A stretch of 64,000 bases of DNA. Origin: Thermosipho ferrireducens (lineage in GTDB: Bacteria > Thermotogota > Thermotogae > Thermotogales > Fervidobacteriaceae). The notes beneath the pieces are model-generated. The model did not search any database, was not told the DNA's origin, and worked only from the letters and a program-made list of their open reading frames with translations. The position numbers and the translations under genes were made by a program. The stretch is taken from the NCBI RefSeq assembly GCF_017358165.1, contig NZ_CP071446.1, positions 1,674,001-1,738,000 on the forward strand, read 5' to 3'. Positions 27,958 through 36,866 of this stretch are shown here, piece by piece (the stretch's first letter is position 1; each line of letters begins with the position of its first letter).

Positions 27958-28533
27958 GTGCCGGCAAAATATTTTGAACTGAGATGGCACGCAAGAGCAG
28001 GCCAGGGTGCTAAAAGCGCATCTCAGATGTTCGCTGAAGCAGCGCTTGAAATGGGAAAATATGTTCAATCTTTCCCGGAATATGGTGCTGAAAGAACAGG
28101 CGCACCAATGAAGGCTTTTAACAGAGTGTCAGATGAACCTATCCTTGTTCATAGTTCTGTGGAAAATCCCGATGTCGTAATTGTTATTGATGACACACTT
28201 TTAGGAAATCCAGATATAGTATCAGGTATGAAAGATGATAGCGTCTTAATTGTAAACACTGTTAGAGGAGAAGATTTTGTACGAGCAAAAACTGGTTTCA
28301 AAGGTAAGGTATGCACAATACCTGCTACAGATATTGCCCTTGAAGAATTCGGGAAAGGTATTCCAAATACTGTTATGCTTGGCGCTATAGCAAAAGTTAC
28401 AGGAGTCATTACACTTGAAAGTGCTGAAGAAAGAATAAGAAAAACATTTGGGAAGAAATTTTCTGAAGAAATAGTTGAAGCTAACATTAGGGCTCTACGT
28501 CGAGGTTTTGAGGAGGTGAACTGCAGTGCCTGA
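27958..28533 (+). CDS. porG: Pyruvate:ferredoxin oxidoreductase, gamma subunit
   Basis: 191 aa. Subunit of the four-part CoA-acylating enzyme that turns pyruvate, CoA and ferredoxin into acetyl-CoA, CO2 and reduced ferredoxin. The start LRWHARAGQGAKSASQMFAEAA and FPEYGAERTGAPMKAFNRVS are gamma-subunit signatures. GTG start at 27958 behind AAGGAGGGAT. The order gamma-delta-alpha-beta matches Thermotoga maritima por. It overlaps porD by 8 bases. A different 2-oxoacid substrate cannot be excluded from this subunit alone. Confidence 0.93.
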   Translation: MPAKYFELRWHARAGQGAKSASQMFAEAALEMGKYVQSFPEYGAERTGAPMKAFNRVSDEPILVHSSVENPDVVIVIDDTLLGNPDIVSGMKDDSVLIVNTVRGEDFVRAKTGFKGKVCTIPATDIALEEFGKGIPNTVMLGAIAKVTGVITLESAEERIRKTFGKKFSEEIVEANIRALRRGFEEVNCSA

Positions 28534-28858
28534 ACTAAAAGGATGGAAAGAAGTTCCAATAGGTGGTATTATTGATAAACCTGCCACTGCAAAAGAATAT
28601 AAAACAGGTACCTGGAGAGTTATCAGACCTGTTCACCAGATTGAAAATTGTATACATTGTATGATGTGCTGGTTGTATTGTCCTGATCAGGCGATTGTAA
28701 TAGAAATAGTTGATGGAAAACCAAAAATGAAAGGTTACAATTACGATTATTGTAAAGGCTGTGGACTTTGTGCAAATGTCTGTCCAAAAACCAACGATAA
28801 ACTCCCTGTAGACAAGAGAGCCATTATCATGAAACCCGAAACGGAATTCCAGGAATGA
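28526..28858 (+). CDS. porD: Pyruvate:ferredoxin oxidoreductase, delta subunit (2x 4Fe-4S)
   Basis: 110 aa ferredoxin-like electron-transfer subunit. Two complete cluster motifs: CIHCMMCWLYCP (about 44-55) and CKGCGLCANVCP (about 79-90). The N-terminal 40 residues (KGWKEVPIGGII) form the docking extension seen in por delta subunits. GTG start at 28526, GAGGAGGTGAA upstream, overlapping porG. It carries electrons from the TPP-site subunit to soluble ferredoxin. Confidence 0.95.
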   Translation: MPELKGWKEVPIGGIIDKPATAKEYKTGTWRVIRPVHQIENCIHCMMCWLYCPDQAIVIEIVDGKPKMKGYNYDYCKGCGLCANVCPKTNDKLPVDKRAIIMKPETEFQE

Positions 28859-28871
28859 GGAGGTGTATGAC

Positions 28872-30050
28872 GTGCCAGAAGTAAAAAACAGACAGGCTGT
28901 TACAGGTGCACAAGCTGTGGCTAATGCCATGCGTCAAATAAATCCCGATGTGGTTGCAGCGTATCCCATCACACCACAAACACCAATTGTTGAATATTTT
29001 GCTCAATACGTAGCAGACGGACTTGCAGATACAGAAATGATCCCTGTTGAAAGTGAGCATAGTGCAATGAGTGCTGTTGTTGGAGCAGCAGCATCAGGCG
29101 CTCGTGCAATGACTGCAACTGCTGCAAATGGACTTGCGCTCATGCATGAAATTGTTTACATAGCAGCATCTTTGAGACTTCCTATTGTTATGCCAGTTGC
29201 CAATAGAGCTCTTTCCGGTCCAATAAACATCCACTGTGATCACAGTGATGCTATGGCAGAAAGAGATTCTGGATGGATTCAATTATGGGCAGAAAATGCA
29301 CAGGAAGCCTATGATTTTACACTTATGGCTATAAAAATAGGCGAACATGAAGATGTAAGACTTCCAGTGATGGTTAATCTTGATGGTTTTATAATTTCAC
29401 ACGGAGTTGAAGTGGTGGATTTTATAGATGATGAAGCTGCTAAAAAGTTTGTAGGAAAACCTATAGTAAAATACCCACTCCTTGACCTGAATAATCCCGT
29501 TACATATGGTCCACTTGATCTATACGACTATTATTTTGAACACAAACGCCAGCAGATAGAAGCCATGAAACACGTGAAACATGTGTTCAAACAGGTTGCC
29601 AAAGAATTCGAGAAAATTTCCGGAAGAAAATACGATATTATAGAGAAATACAAAACAGATGACGCTGAATATATTATGATTGCGCTCGGATCTACTGCTG
29701 GAACCATAAAATACACTGTTGACCTTTTAAGAGAAGAGGGACACAAAGTTGGTCTTGTTAAGCCCTGGGTCTTCAGACCATTCCCAAAAGAAGAACTTCA
29801 GGAAATTTTAAACGGACGTAAAGCTGTAATTGTTCTTGACAGAGCTGCCTCATTTGGAGCTGAAGCACCGCTTTATGAAGCTGTAAAAAGTGCTTTATAT
29901 GAAGCTGCGGTAAGACCACAAATTGGAAGCTACGTTTATGGACTCGGTGGAAGGGATATAAAAGTTGAGGATATAAGAAAAGCATTTGAAGATGCGTTCG
30001 AAGGTAACCTTATAGCAGATGAAGAAAGATACCTGGGACTCAGAGAATAA
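28872..30050 (+). CDS. porA: Pyruvate:ferredoxin oxidoreductase, alpha subunit
   Basis: 392 aa. Contains the TPP pyrimidine-binding domain and the transketolase-C-like domain. AYPITPQTPIVEYF and EPVESEHSAMSAVVGAAASGARAMTATA (here IPVESEHS) are alpha signatures. An in-frame GTG at 28863 coincides with the ribosome binding site GAGGAGG, so GTG at 28872, 8 bases beyond it, is chosen. Makes the active site with porB. Stop is followed after 13 bases by porB. Confidence 0.94.
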   Translation: MPEVKNRQAVTGAQAVANAMRQINPDVVAAYPITPQTPIVEYFAQYVADGLADTEMIPVESEHSAMSAVVGAAASGARAMTATAANGLALMHEIVYIAASLRLPIVMPVANRALSGPINIHCDHSDAMAERDSGWIQLWAENAQEAYDFTLMAIKIGEHEDVRLPVMVNLDGFIISHGVEVVDFIDDEAAKKFVGKPIVKYPLLDLNNPVTYGPLDLYDYYFEHKRQQIEAMKHVKHVFKQVAKEFEKISGRKYDIIEKYKTDDAEYIMIALGSTAGTIKYTVDLLREEGHKVGLVKPWVFRPFPKEELQEILNGRKAVIVLDRAASFGAEAPLYEAVKSALYEAAVRPQIGSYVYGLGGRDIKVEDIRKAFEDAFEGNLIADEERYLGLRE

Positions 30051-30063
30051 GGAGGTGTAATGG

Positions 30064-31041
30064 ATGGCTCTTAATATAATGCAGCTTGCTACATTGTTTG
30101 CTGATAAAAATCCTGGAATAACTCAGGGTCATAGACTCTGTCCAGGATGTGCCGCGCCAAACGTTGTTAAATTTGCACTCATGATAGCGAAAGCTAAGGG
30201 TTTTGAACCGGTAGTTGGACTTGCAACAGGATGTCTGGAAGTTTCTACAACAATCTATCCATACTCTGCATGGAACGTTCCTTATATACATAATGCATTC
30301 GAAAACGTTGCAGCTACAATAAGTGGTGTAGAAACCGCGTATAGAGCTCTTGCCAGAAGAGGAAGATTAGTTGATCCAGATAAAAAATACGCGTTCTTTG
30401 CATTTGGTGGCGATGGAGGAACATATGACATAGGACTTCAATCACTATCTGGAGCTATTGAAAGGGGTCATAAATTTATTTATATAGTTTATGATAACGA
30501 AGGATACATGAACACAGGAAACCAGCGTTCTGGTTCAACTCCTCCAGGTTCTCAAACCACTACCGCTCCAGTTGGAAAAAAACTTTCAGGTAAGGTTCAG
30601 ATAAAGAAAAATATTGTCGAAATAATGGCTGGTCATGAAAATGTCTATGTAGCCACAGTTTCAACCTCAGAACCTATGGATTTCTTCAAAAAAATTGAAA
30701 AAGCTCTCGAATTTGATGGGCCATCGTTTATCGCCGCTTTCTCACCATGTGTAAGGTTCTGGAGAGTTGGCGATGATAAAGCAGTTGATATATCGAAACT
30801 TGCCATTGAAACAGGCTATTGGCCTCTCTATGAAGTAGAAAGGGGAGTCTATAGAATTACAAAACGTTTAAAAGAATTAAAACCTGTCAGACAATTTATT
30901 GAAGCACAAGGTAGGTTCAAACCTCTCTTGAAAAAAGCAGATGCAGATGATATCGTAAACGAAATTCAGGAGTATGTAACAAGCAGGTGGGAAAGACTCC
31001 TGGCTCTTGAAGAAGCAACTAAAGACAAACCAATAAGATAA
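30064..31041 (+). CDS. porB: Pyruvate:ferredoxin oxidoreductase, beta subunit
   Basis: 325 aa. TPP diphosphate/Mg site GGDGGTYDIGLQSLSGA with the trailing N in YDNEGYMNTG. Cysteines in LCPGCAAPN, TGCLEV and FSPCVRFW fit the proximal 4Fe-4S cluster. NTGNQRSGSTP is typical of pyruvate-specific enzymes. GGAGGTG precedes ATG at 30064 (an out-of-frame ATG at 30060 is ignored). Last gene of the operon, followed by a strong terminator. Confidence 0.95.
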   Translation: MALNIMQLATLFADKNPGITQGHRLCPGCAAPNVVKFALMIAKAKGFEPVVGLATGCLEVSTTIYPYSAWNVPYIHNAFENVAATISGVETAYRALARRGRLVDPDKKYAFFAFGGDGGTYDIGLQSLSGAIERGHKFIYIVYDNEGYMNTGNQRSGSTPPGSQTTTAPVGKKLSGKVQIKKNIVEIMAGHENVYVATVSTSEPMDFFKKIEKALEFDGPSFIAAFSPCVRFWRVGDDKAVDISKLAIETGYWPLYEVERGVYRITKRLKELKPVRQFIEAQGRFKPLLKKADADDIVNEIQEYVTSRWERLLALEEATKDKPIR

Positions 31042-31053
31042 AAAATTATTTTA

Positions 31054-31089
31054 AGAAAGCCCCGAAAACTATCGGGGCTTTCTGTTTTT
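31054..31089 (+). terminator. Terminator of the por operon
   Basis: 12-bp stem AGAAAGCCCCGA (31054-31065) / TCGGGGCTTTCT (31072-31083), then G and five T. The 3' arm is also the last coding codons of the convergent GGDEF gene (stop at 31069-31071). Confidence 0.92.
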
Positions 31090-32550
31090 CATCTCGTACA
31101 TTTTTTCATCAACTTTTCGAAGATTATCTTCAACTGAAACATCTGGATCAAATTCTACAATACCATAAGAAAATTTTATTGGAAATTCCAGGCTACTTAA
31201 TTTTTTCTTTAACCTTGAAACTATTTTTTCCGCTTCTTTAGAATTTATTGTCGGGAGTAAAAGAATAAATTCATCTCCACCATATCTTACCACAAAATCC
31301 ATAGTCCTAATATTTTTTTGAGTTATTCTCACGAAATCTTTTAACACTCTATCACCAAAAAGATGTCCGTACTTATCATTCATACTTTTAAAATCATCTA
31401 TATCAATAAATACTATGCATAACTTTTCCGGCTTTCTTTTTATCCTTGCATGCATTTTTATAAGATATTCAACAAGAAATGCTCTATTGTACGCTCCAGT
31501 CATAGTATCTTTTATTGACATATTGTAATACCTGTCTCTCTCTTTTAAAGCTATGTCATAATACTCTTTTAATTTCAAAGTTATAGCTATAATATTGGCA
31601 AGATGTTCAAAAACTGGAAAAGTTGCAGGACTGAATAAATTCTCTCCAGACTTTTCAAATAAAACCGCTCCAAAAACATCCCCCCGAAATGATATAGGAA
31701 CACCGTATATAGAATAATCTTTTTTCACTATGATTTTTGGTTTATATCCATTTGTCAGATTAACTTTCAGTATGTTTGAAAAGTACTCTGGTTTACCTTT
31801 ATCAATAAAATACCTCAGAAGTGTTTTTTCCTCTTTTGGAACCTTTAAACCTGAAATCTCCTTATTTCCCACAATTCCAAAACGAACAGTAATCTCTCCT
31901 CTTTTATCTATTGTTCCTATAATAAAAGAATCGATTACTTTCGCAGAATAAAGATTATTGTATATAGCTTTTCCTATCTCACGCATCTGCCTGTTTTCGA
32001 GGACTAAAGGTATTACATTGGTAACAACACTTGAAAATACTTCAGCAGTTTTAAGCTGGGCACCTGTAAACTCCTGAGTAATGTTTTTAATGTTCACAGT
32101 TGTATATAAATCCTTACCCAGCATAAACCTAGTAAAATTAATCATAAAGGCAGTTTTGTCTATTTCTCTAATCCAATTTAAACTTACATCATTAGAATCA
32201 AGGTTGCCTTTTATCGTATCTAAAACATCTTCTAAAAGTTTAAACTTCGGATATTTTTCAAACAGCCTCTCCCATGACTCTACGAACTCCTGTGCATTCT
32301 CAAAGTCTTTCGTATCCACCTCTATGGTTTTCAGAAATTCATCAAAGACATCATTTTTATATACAAGTTTGCAACGTTTCCAGACTCCTATACCAAGTTC
32401 TATTTTCCTGAATATTTCGTGAAATATGAGAAACAGTTCATCATACATTTGATTATCTTTTTTTCTCTGCGTTCTCAATTTCAATCTTCTAAAAAGATAA
32501 AAAATTAATAACGCCATAAAAACAATAATTGCTAACAAAAATTCTGTCAT
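31069..32550 (-). CDS. Membrane-anchored GAF-GGDEF diguanylate cyclase
   Basis: 493 aa. One N-terminal membrane helix (3-20), a helical region, a GAF-like sensor (about 185-330, with PISFRGDVFGAVLFEKSG) and a C-terminal GGDEF domain. RYGGDEF is intact and RTMD, five residues before RY... matches the inhibitory I-site spacing, so it should make c-di-GMP with product feedback. The ATG at 32550 has no strong ribosome binding site (GGAGTG upstream). It is convergent with porB and shares the terminator hairpin. Signal sensed is unknown. Confidence 0.85.
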   Translation of the reverse strand: MTEFLLAIIVFMALLIFYLFRRLKLRTQRKKDNQMYDELFLIFHEIFRKIELGIGVWKRCKLVYKNDVFDEFLKTIEVDTKDFENAQEFVESWERLFEKYPKFKLLEDVLDTIKGNLDSNDVSLNWIREIDKTAFMINFTRFMLGKDLYTTVNIKNITQEFTGAQLKTAEVFSSVVTNVIPLVLENRQMREIGKAIYNNLYSAKVIDSFIIGTIDKRGEITVRFGIVGNKEISGLKVPKEEKTLLRYFIDKGKPEYFSNILKVNLTNGYKPKIIVKKDYSIYGVPISFRGDVFGAVLFEKSGENLFSPATFPVFEHLANIIAITLKLKEYYDIALKERDRYYNMSIKDTMTGAYNRAFLVEYLIKMHARIKRKPEKLCIVFIDIDDFKSMNDKYGHLFGDRVLKDFVRITQKNIRTMDFVVRYGGDEFILLLPTINSKEAEKIVSRLKKKLSSLEFPIKFSYGIVEFDPDVSVEDNLRKVDEKMYEMKNRKPR

Positions 32551-32620
32551 ATTTTCACTCCATTCAAATTCAAAAGACTATATTACTTTCAATAGATCAG
32601 TAATTCATATGAACAAATAA

Positions 32621-32698
32621 AAGGAAAGGGAATTAGAACAAAGCCTCGATGAAATGGTGGAAGAAGACTACCATAAAGCATATGAACAGTTAATTTGA
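32621..32698 (+). pseudogene. Possible C-terminal remnant of an unknown gene
   Basis: In the 318-base gap between the GGDEF gene and fapA, one frame reads KERELEQSLDEMVEEDYHK then AYEQLI and a stop at 32696-32698. It has no start codon and is closed upstream by TAA at 32618-32620. The charged helical composition is protein-like and denser than the AT-rich flanks, suggesting the tail of a deleted gene. Too short to assign. The remainder of the gap (32551-32620 and 32699-32868) is AT-rich with no gene seen. Confidence 0.3.
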
Positions 32699-32868
32699 AA
32701 TTACCGTTTTAAAATAAATCTTGTACTTTATAGTATCAATATTATACCATTTTCTTTAACAAATCCATACTTAACTGTTTAGAAAATATACCTTTAATTT
32801 CTTAAAACAATCGCAAAATATATATGATAAAATATTTAATTAATAATTCTCTGGAAAGGAGAATTACT

Positions 32869-34536
32869 ATGAGCGAAATAATAGCAAATTCTCTTGAAGA
32901 ATTATACAGCAAAATCGAAAAAGATTATGGTCCTAATTGGTGGCTTACCTATCATATAGATATAAATGAAAAACCAGATGGAAAAATTGTCGCAAAATTA
33001 ACCCCTATCTCCGAGCTAAAAGTTTCTGATAAAACCATTTCACAAATAAAATTACCAGAAGAAATAGATGCAAAAAAGATTTCACAAGAAAACTTTGAAA
33101 AGCTCTTAGAAGAACATTCCGAACCAAAAATAGATGTGTCAATATCTGAAGATAAAATGGAAGCATTTTTAACAATAATACCTGGTCTGGTAAAAGAAGT
33201 GCCAACCTATGAAGAATTAATAAAAGCATTAAAAGATGCTGGAATTAAAGCGGGTATTGACAAAAATGCTATTGAAAAAATTGTAAAAGAGAAAATTACA
33301 CTAAAACCCGTGATTGTAGCTCGTGGAGTAGCACCCACACCGTCAAAGGATGCTACTCTTGAATTTTTGTTTCCAAAAGATGGAATTTCAATTTCCAATG
33401 ATTCAGAATCTTTTGAGCGCAAATTTAATATATTTACATGCAAAAAAGATGATATTTTAGTTAAAAAAAATCCTCCATTATACGGAAAACCAGGTTATAA
33501 CGTGTTAGGTGAAACAATACCTGCCACTGCTCCAGAAGATATTAATTTGAACCTTTACACAGGGAAAAATACCAGATTATCTGAAGATGGCACAAAAATA
33601 CTTTCGGATGTAAATGGCCAGCCTTATATATCGTCAGATGGAAAAGTAAATGTAAGGGAAATTCTCGTAATAGAGGGGAATTTGACCTATGAAACCTATC
33701 AAACAAAAATCATAGACTTTCCTGGAACAATATGGATTAAAGGAAACGTAGAAGGTGATTTTAAATTAGTTTCCAAAAAAGATATTTACATTGATGGTAT
33801 TTTAAGCGGAGGATTTAATTTACAGGCAAACGAAAGTGTCATTGTAAAAAAAGGGATATTTGGAAGAGGCATCGGAAAGTTAGAAGCAGAAAAAAACGTT
33901 ATTGCAAAATTTATAAATGAAACAATTATACTGGCTGGAAATGAAGTTAAGACAGGAGAGTATATAATGAATTCAACAATAGTTGCTAAAAATAATGTAA
34001 TTGTTTCAGGAAAAGGTTTAATAATAGGTGGCGAAATATCAGCTGGATATTCTATTATTACAAAAACATTGGGAAATTTCAGCGGTATTAAAACAAGCCT
34101 GAGAGTAGGAATAAATTTTGAGTATCAAAAAAGATATACCGAATTAAATTTTAAGCTTTCAATGAATTTTAAAAAATTATCGGAACTTTCACTGGCATAC
34201 AAGAGAATATTAGATTTACTACGCTCCACAGAAAATAAAAAAGAAAAGGAAAAACTGTCACTAACTATAATAAAGATTAATCATGCGAAAAATAAGATCA
34301 TAAATGATATGAGAAAAATAAAAACTGCTATAACTGCCTTAAAAATAGAACGTTATAGGGAAAAAATAACCCAAAACGCTTATGTACTTGCCTCCGAAGA
34401 GTGCTTCCCGGGTGTTGTTATCCAAATCTACGACGAAACAATTAAAATCCAGGACAAACTTGGTCCAACATTGTTTACACTATCTAAAAAAAGTGGAAAA
34501 ATTGTATCTCGACCTTATAAGTCCTGGAAAGGTTAA
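32869..34536 (+). CDS. FapA/DUF342 family protein
   Basis: 555 aa. The central region (about 170-420) is the DUF342/FapA right-handed beta-helix with repeated V/I-x-G steps (GTIWIKGNVEGDFKLVSKKDIYIDGILSGG, GEISAGYSIITKTLG) preceded by PPLYGKPGYNVLGETIP, the family signature. A coiled coil (about 430-515) follows. FapA of Vibrio binds unphosphorylated EIIA-Glc and affects flagella; most bacterial members have no known role, and this organism may lack flagella. GGAAAGGAG precedes ATG at 32869; an upstream in-frame start at 32824 is rejected. Confidence 0.88.
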   Translation: MSEIIANSLEELYSKIEKDYGPNWWLTYHIDINEKPDGKIVAKLTPISELKVSDKTISQIKLPEEIDAKKISQENFEKLLEEHSEPKIDVSISEDKMEAFLTIIPGLVKEVPTYEELIKALKDAGIKAGIDKNAIEKIVKEKITLKPVIVARGVAPTPSKDATLEFLFPKDGISISNDSESFERKFNIFTCKKDDILVKKNPPLYGKPGYNVLGETIPATAPEDINLNLYTGKNTRLSEDGTKILSDVNGQPYISSDGKVNVREILVIEGNLTYETYQTKIIDFPGTIWIKGNVEGDFKLVSKKDIYIDGILSGGFNLQANESVIVKKGIFGRGIGKLEAEKNVIAKFINETIILAGNEVKTGEYIMNSTIVAKNNVIVSGKGLIIGGEISAGYSIITKTLGNFSGIKTSLRVGINFEYQKRYTELNFKLSMNFKKLSELSLAYKRILDLLRSTENKKEKEKLSLTIIKINHAKNKIINDMRKIKTAITALKIERYREKITQNAYVLASEECFPGVVIQIYDETIKIQDKLGPTLFTLSKKSGKIVSRPYKSWKG

Positions 34537-34596
34537 ATAAAAGATTTAGATGAAAAATTTTCCTTATTTTACACTATTGCGCAAATTTAATAGCAT

Positions 34597-34625
34597 TTTT
34601 AAACTCTCCCAGACACAAATATAAT
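34597..34625 (+). promoter_or_regulatory. Probable promoter of the ygeY-preA operon
   Basis: TATAAT at 34620-34625 with a weak -35 (TTTTAA, 34597-34602) at 17 bases. The start codon is 33 bases further on. The last gap of any size before the five-gene operon, so it probably drives all five. Confidence 0.5.
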
Positions 34626-34657
34626 ACTGGTAAAACAAACGGGGGAGGTGTTTTTCC

Positions 34658-35872
34658 TTGAATCATGCTTTAGAATTTGCAAAAAACTATAAAAAAGATA
34701 TTGTAAACTTTATGAGTCGATTAATACAGGCAAGAAGCTATTCTGGAGAAGAACAAAAAGTTATTCAGGTTATAAAGTCTGAAATGGAAAAAGTGGGTTT
34801 TGATGATATCAAAGTAGATAAACTCGGTAATATAATTGGAAGAATAGGAAATGGAAAGCATATAATAGCTATGGATGCTCATATTGACACAGTTGACATT
34901 GGAAATGAAAAATTGTGGGAAAGAGATCCTTTCAGCGGTGAATATGACAATGAATGGGTCTATGGGAGAGGTGCGTCAGATCAAAAAGCGGGTATGTGTT
35001 CAATGGTTTATGGAGCAAAAATACTAAAAGAGCTGAATTTATTTGATGATTTCACCCTGTACATCACAGGAACTGTTATGGAAGAAGATTGTGACGGACT
35101 GTGCTGGAGATACATTATTGAAAAAGAGGGTATAAAACCAGATTTTGTTGTTATCACAGAACCAACTTCTTTAAAAATTTATAGAGGACATAGAGGAAGA
35201 ATTGAGTTCAGAATTCGAACAACCGGTTTATCTGCTCATGCAAGCGCACCAGAAAGAGGTGTGAACGCGATATATAAAATGGCAAAAATTATCAACGAAA
35301 TAGAAAAACTAAACGAAGAACTTAAAAGCGATTCTTTCCTGGGAAAAGGTACAATCGTTGTTTCACAGATCTTTTTTAAATCCCCTTCACATAACGCCGT
35401 CCCTGATGAATGTGAAATTCAAATTGACAGACGAATAACTGAAGGAGAGACAAAAGAAACCGTTTTTGAGGAAATCAAAAGGGTATTTAAAAGGGCAGGA
35501 ATTGAAGATGCAGAAATTATAGAACTTGAATACAAAAAGCCATCTTATACTGGTGTAGTTTATCCAGTGGAAAAATATTTCCCGGTGTGGAGTTTTCCAG
35601 AAGATAGTTTTATTGTCCAGGCAGCAAAGGAAAATTTCAAAGATACTTTTGGTGAAGAACCAGTTGTAGATAAATGGACATTTTCCACAAATGGTACAGT
35701 TACTGCAGGGGTTTATCAAATTCCTACAGTTGGTTTTGGACCAGGCGAAGAGAAATTTGCACATGCCCCCAACGAAAGAGTGGCAATTGAACATCTTATT
35801 AAGGCTGCTGCTTTTTACGCTACTTTCCCTAAAAAAATAATCAGTATGTTAAATTCGAAAGGGAGGGATTAG
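34658..35872 (+). CDS. ygeY: YgeY-type M20 family metallohydrolase
   Basis: 404 aa. M20/ArgE-DapE fold. Metal ligands H75 and D77 (DAHIDTVDI), D107 region in GRGASDQKAGM, EED at about 140 (VMEEDCDG), and the dimerisation-domain histidine in LSAHASAPERG. The extended pattern fits the YgeY subgroup tied to selenium/purine catabolic clusters, whose members hydrolyse amide or carbamoyl compounds. GGGGAGGTG precedes TTG at 34658. One base separates it from ygeW, so translation is coupled. Substrate is inferred as a ureido or diamino intermediate. Confidence 0.88.
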   Translation: MNHALEFAKNYKKDIVNFMSRLIQARSYSGEEQKVIQVIKSEMEKVGFDDIKVDKLGNIIGRIGNGKHIIAMDAHIDTVDIGNEKLWERDPFSGEYDNEWVYGRGASDQKAGMCSMVYGAKILKELNLFDDFTLYITGTVMEEDCDGLCWRYIIEKEGIKPDFVVITEPTSLKIYRGHRGRIEFRIRTTGLSAHASAPERGVNAIYKMAKIINEIEKLNEELKSDSFLGKGTIVVSQIFFKSPSHNAVPDECEIQIDRRITEGETKETVFEEIKRVFKRAGIEDAEIIELEYKKPSYTGVVYPVEKYFPVWSFPEDSFIVQAAKENFKDTFGEEPVVDKWTFSTNGTVTAGVYQIPTVGFGPGEEKFAHAPNERVAIEHLIKAAAFYATFPKKIISMLNSKGRD

Positions 35873-35873
35873 A

Positions 35874-36863
35874 ATGTCAACATTTTTCCGGGGAAGGCAC
35901 CTTATTACCACTCAGGATTTTACAAACGAGGAAATAGAGATGATGCTTGACCTTGCAAAAGAACTGAAAATCAAATTCAGCTATGGCGAACCAACACCTT
36001 ACTTGCTGTACAAAACGCTCTTTTTAATTTTCTTCGATGAAAGTACAAGGACAAGAAATAGTATGCAGGCAGGTATAGCTCAGCTCGGTGGAACAGGTAT
36101 ATTCTTAACTCCTGACAAAATGCAGATCGCCCACGGAGAAGTGGCAAAAGACACGGGTATTATTCTTTCAAGGTTCGGGGATGGTATTGGTATAAGATTT
36201 TGTAAATTTGGTCAGGGAAACAAATACCTTAGAGAAATGGCTGCACATTCTAAAGCTCCAATAATGAATTTGCAGGACGACGTGTACCATCCATTCCAGG
36301 TATTGGCAGACTTAATGACTATTCAGGAAAGATTCGGAAAAAATCTTAGAGGATTAAAAGTCGGTATTAGCTGGGCATACGCCGAAAGTCATCTGAAACC
36401 ACTTTCTGTTCCCCAATCGCAGATCCTGTTATTCACAAGGTTTGGGATGGATATCACTCTTGCCTATCCTGAAGGATTTGATTTAATGCCAGAAATCGTT
36501 GAACAGGCCAAGAAAAATGCAGAAAAATTTGGAGGTAGCTTAAAAATAAGCCACAAAATGGAAGACGCCTTTGTTGACGCAGATGTAGTCATACCAAAGA
36601 ATTGGGGCGGTTTCTTCGTATCAGATAATCCGGATGAGATTCGTGCCGAACAGGCGAAACACAAAAACTGGATTTGTACTGAAGATTTAATGAAACTCAC
36701 CAAAAAACACTCTATTTACATGCACGCTTTGCCAGCCGATAGAGGAAAAGAAGTTGTCGATAGTGTAATAGACGGACCACATTCTGTTGTATATGACGAA
36801 GCGGAAAATAGACTGCACACAGCAAAAGCTGTAATGACACTGCTCATGGGAGGACGTTTCTAA
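35874..36863 (+). CDS. ygeW: YgeW-type knotted carbamoyltransferase
   Basis: 329 aa, aspartate/ornithine carbamoyltransferase superfamily. The carbamoyl-phosphate loop is FDESTRTRNSMQAG (about 54-67), followed by HPFQVLADLMTI and the C-terminal HALPADRGKEV, which match the YgeW branch (many have a knot). E. coli YgeW is longer (about 396 aa); this one lacks part of that length. The physiological reaction may run towards carbamoyl phosphate, which a carbamate kinase could turn into ATP; no such kinase gene is in the window. AGGGAGGGA precedes ATG at 35874. Confidence 0.9.
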   Translation: MSTFFRGRHLITTQDFTNEEIEMMLDLAKELKIKFSYGEPTPYLLYKTLFLIFFDESTRTRNSMQAGIAQLGGTGIFLTPDKMQIAHGEVAKDTGIILSRFGDGIGIRFCKFGQGNKYLREMAAHSKAPIMNLQDDVYHPFQVLADLMTIQERFGKNLRGLKVGISWAYAESHLKPLSVPQSQILLFTRFGMDITLAYPEGFDLMPEIVEQAKKNAEKFGGSLKISHKMEDAFVDADVVIPKNWGGFFVSDNPDEIRAEQAKHKNWICTEDLMKLTKKHSIYMHALPADRGKEVVDSVIDGPHSVVYDEAENRLHTAKAVMTLLMGGRF

Positions 36864-36866
36864 AAC

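Noticed and set aside
28863-28871. Upstream GTG start for porA
   Set aside because: The codon overlaps the ribosome binding site GAGGAGG; the GTG at 28872 is correctly spaced.
32699-32868. Possible c-di-GMP riboswitch before fapA
   Set aside because: No GEMM-like conserved loops or stems were seen; the stretch is simply AT-rich.
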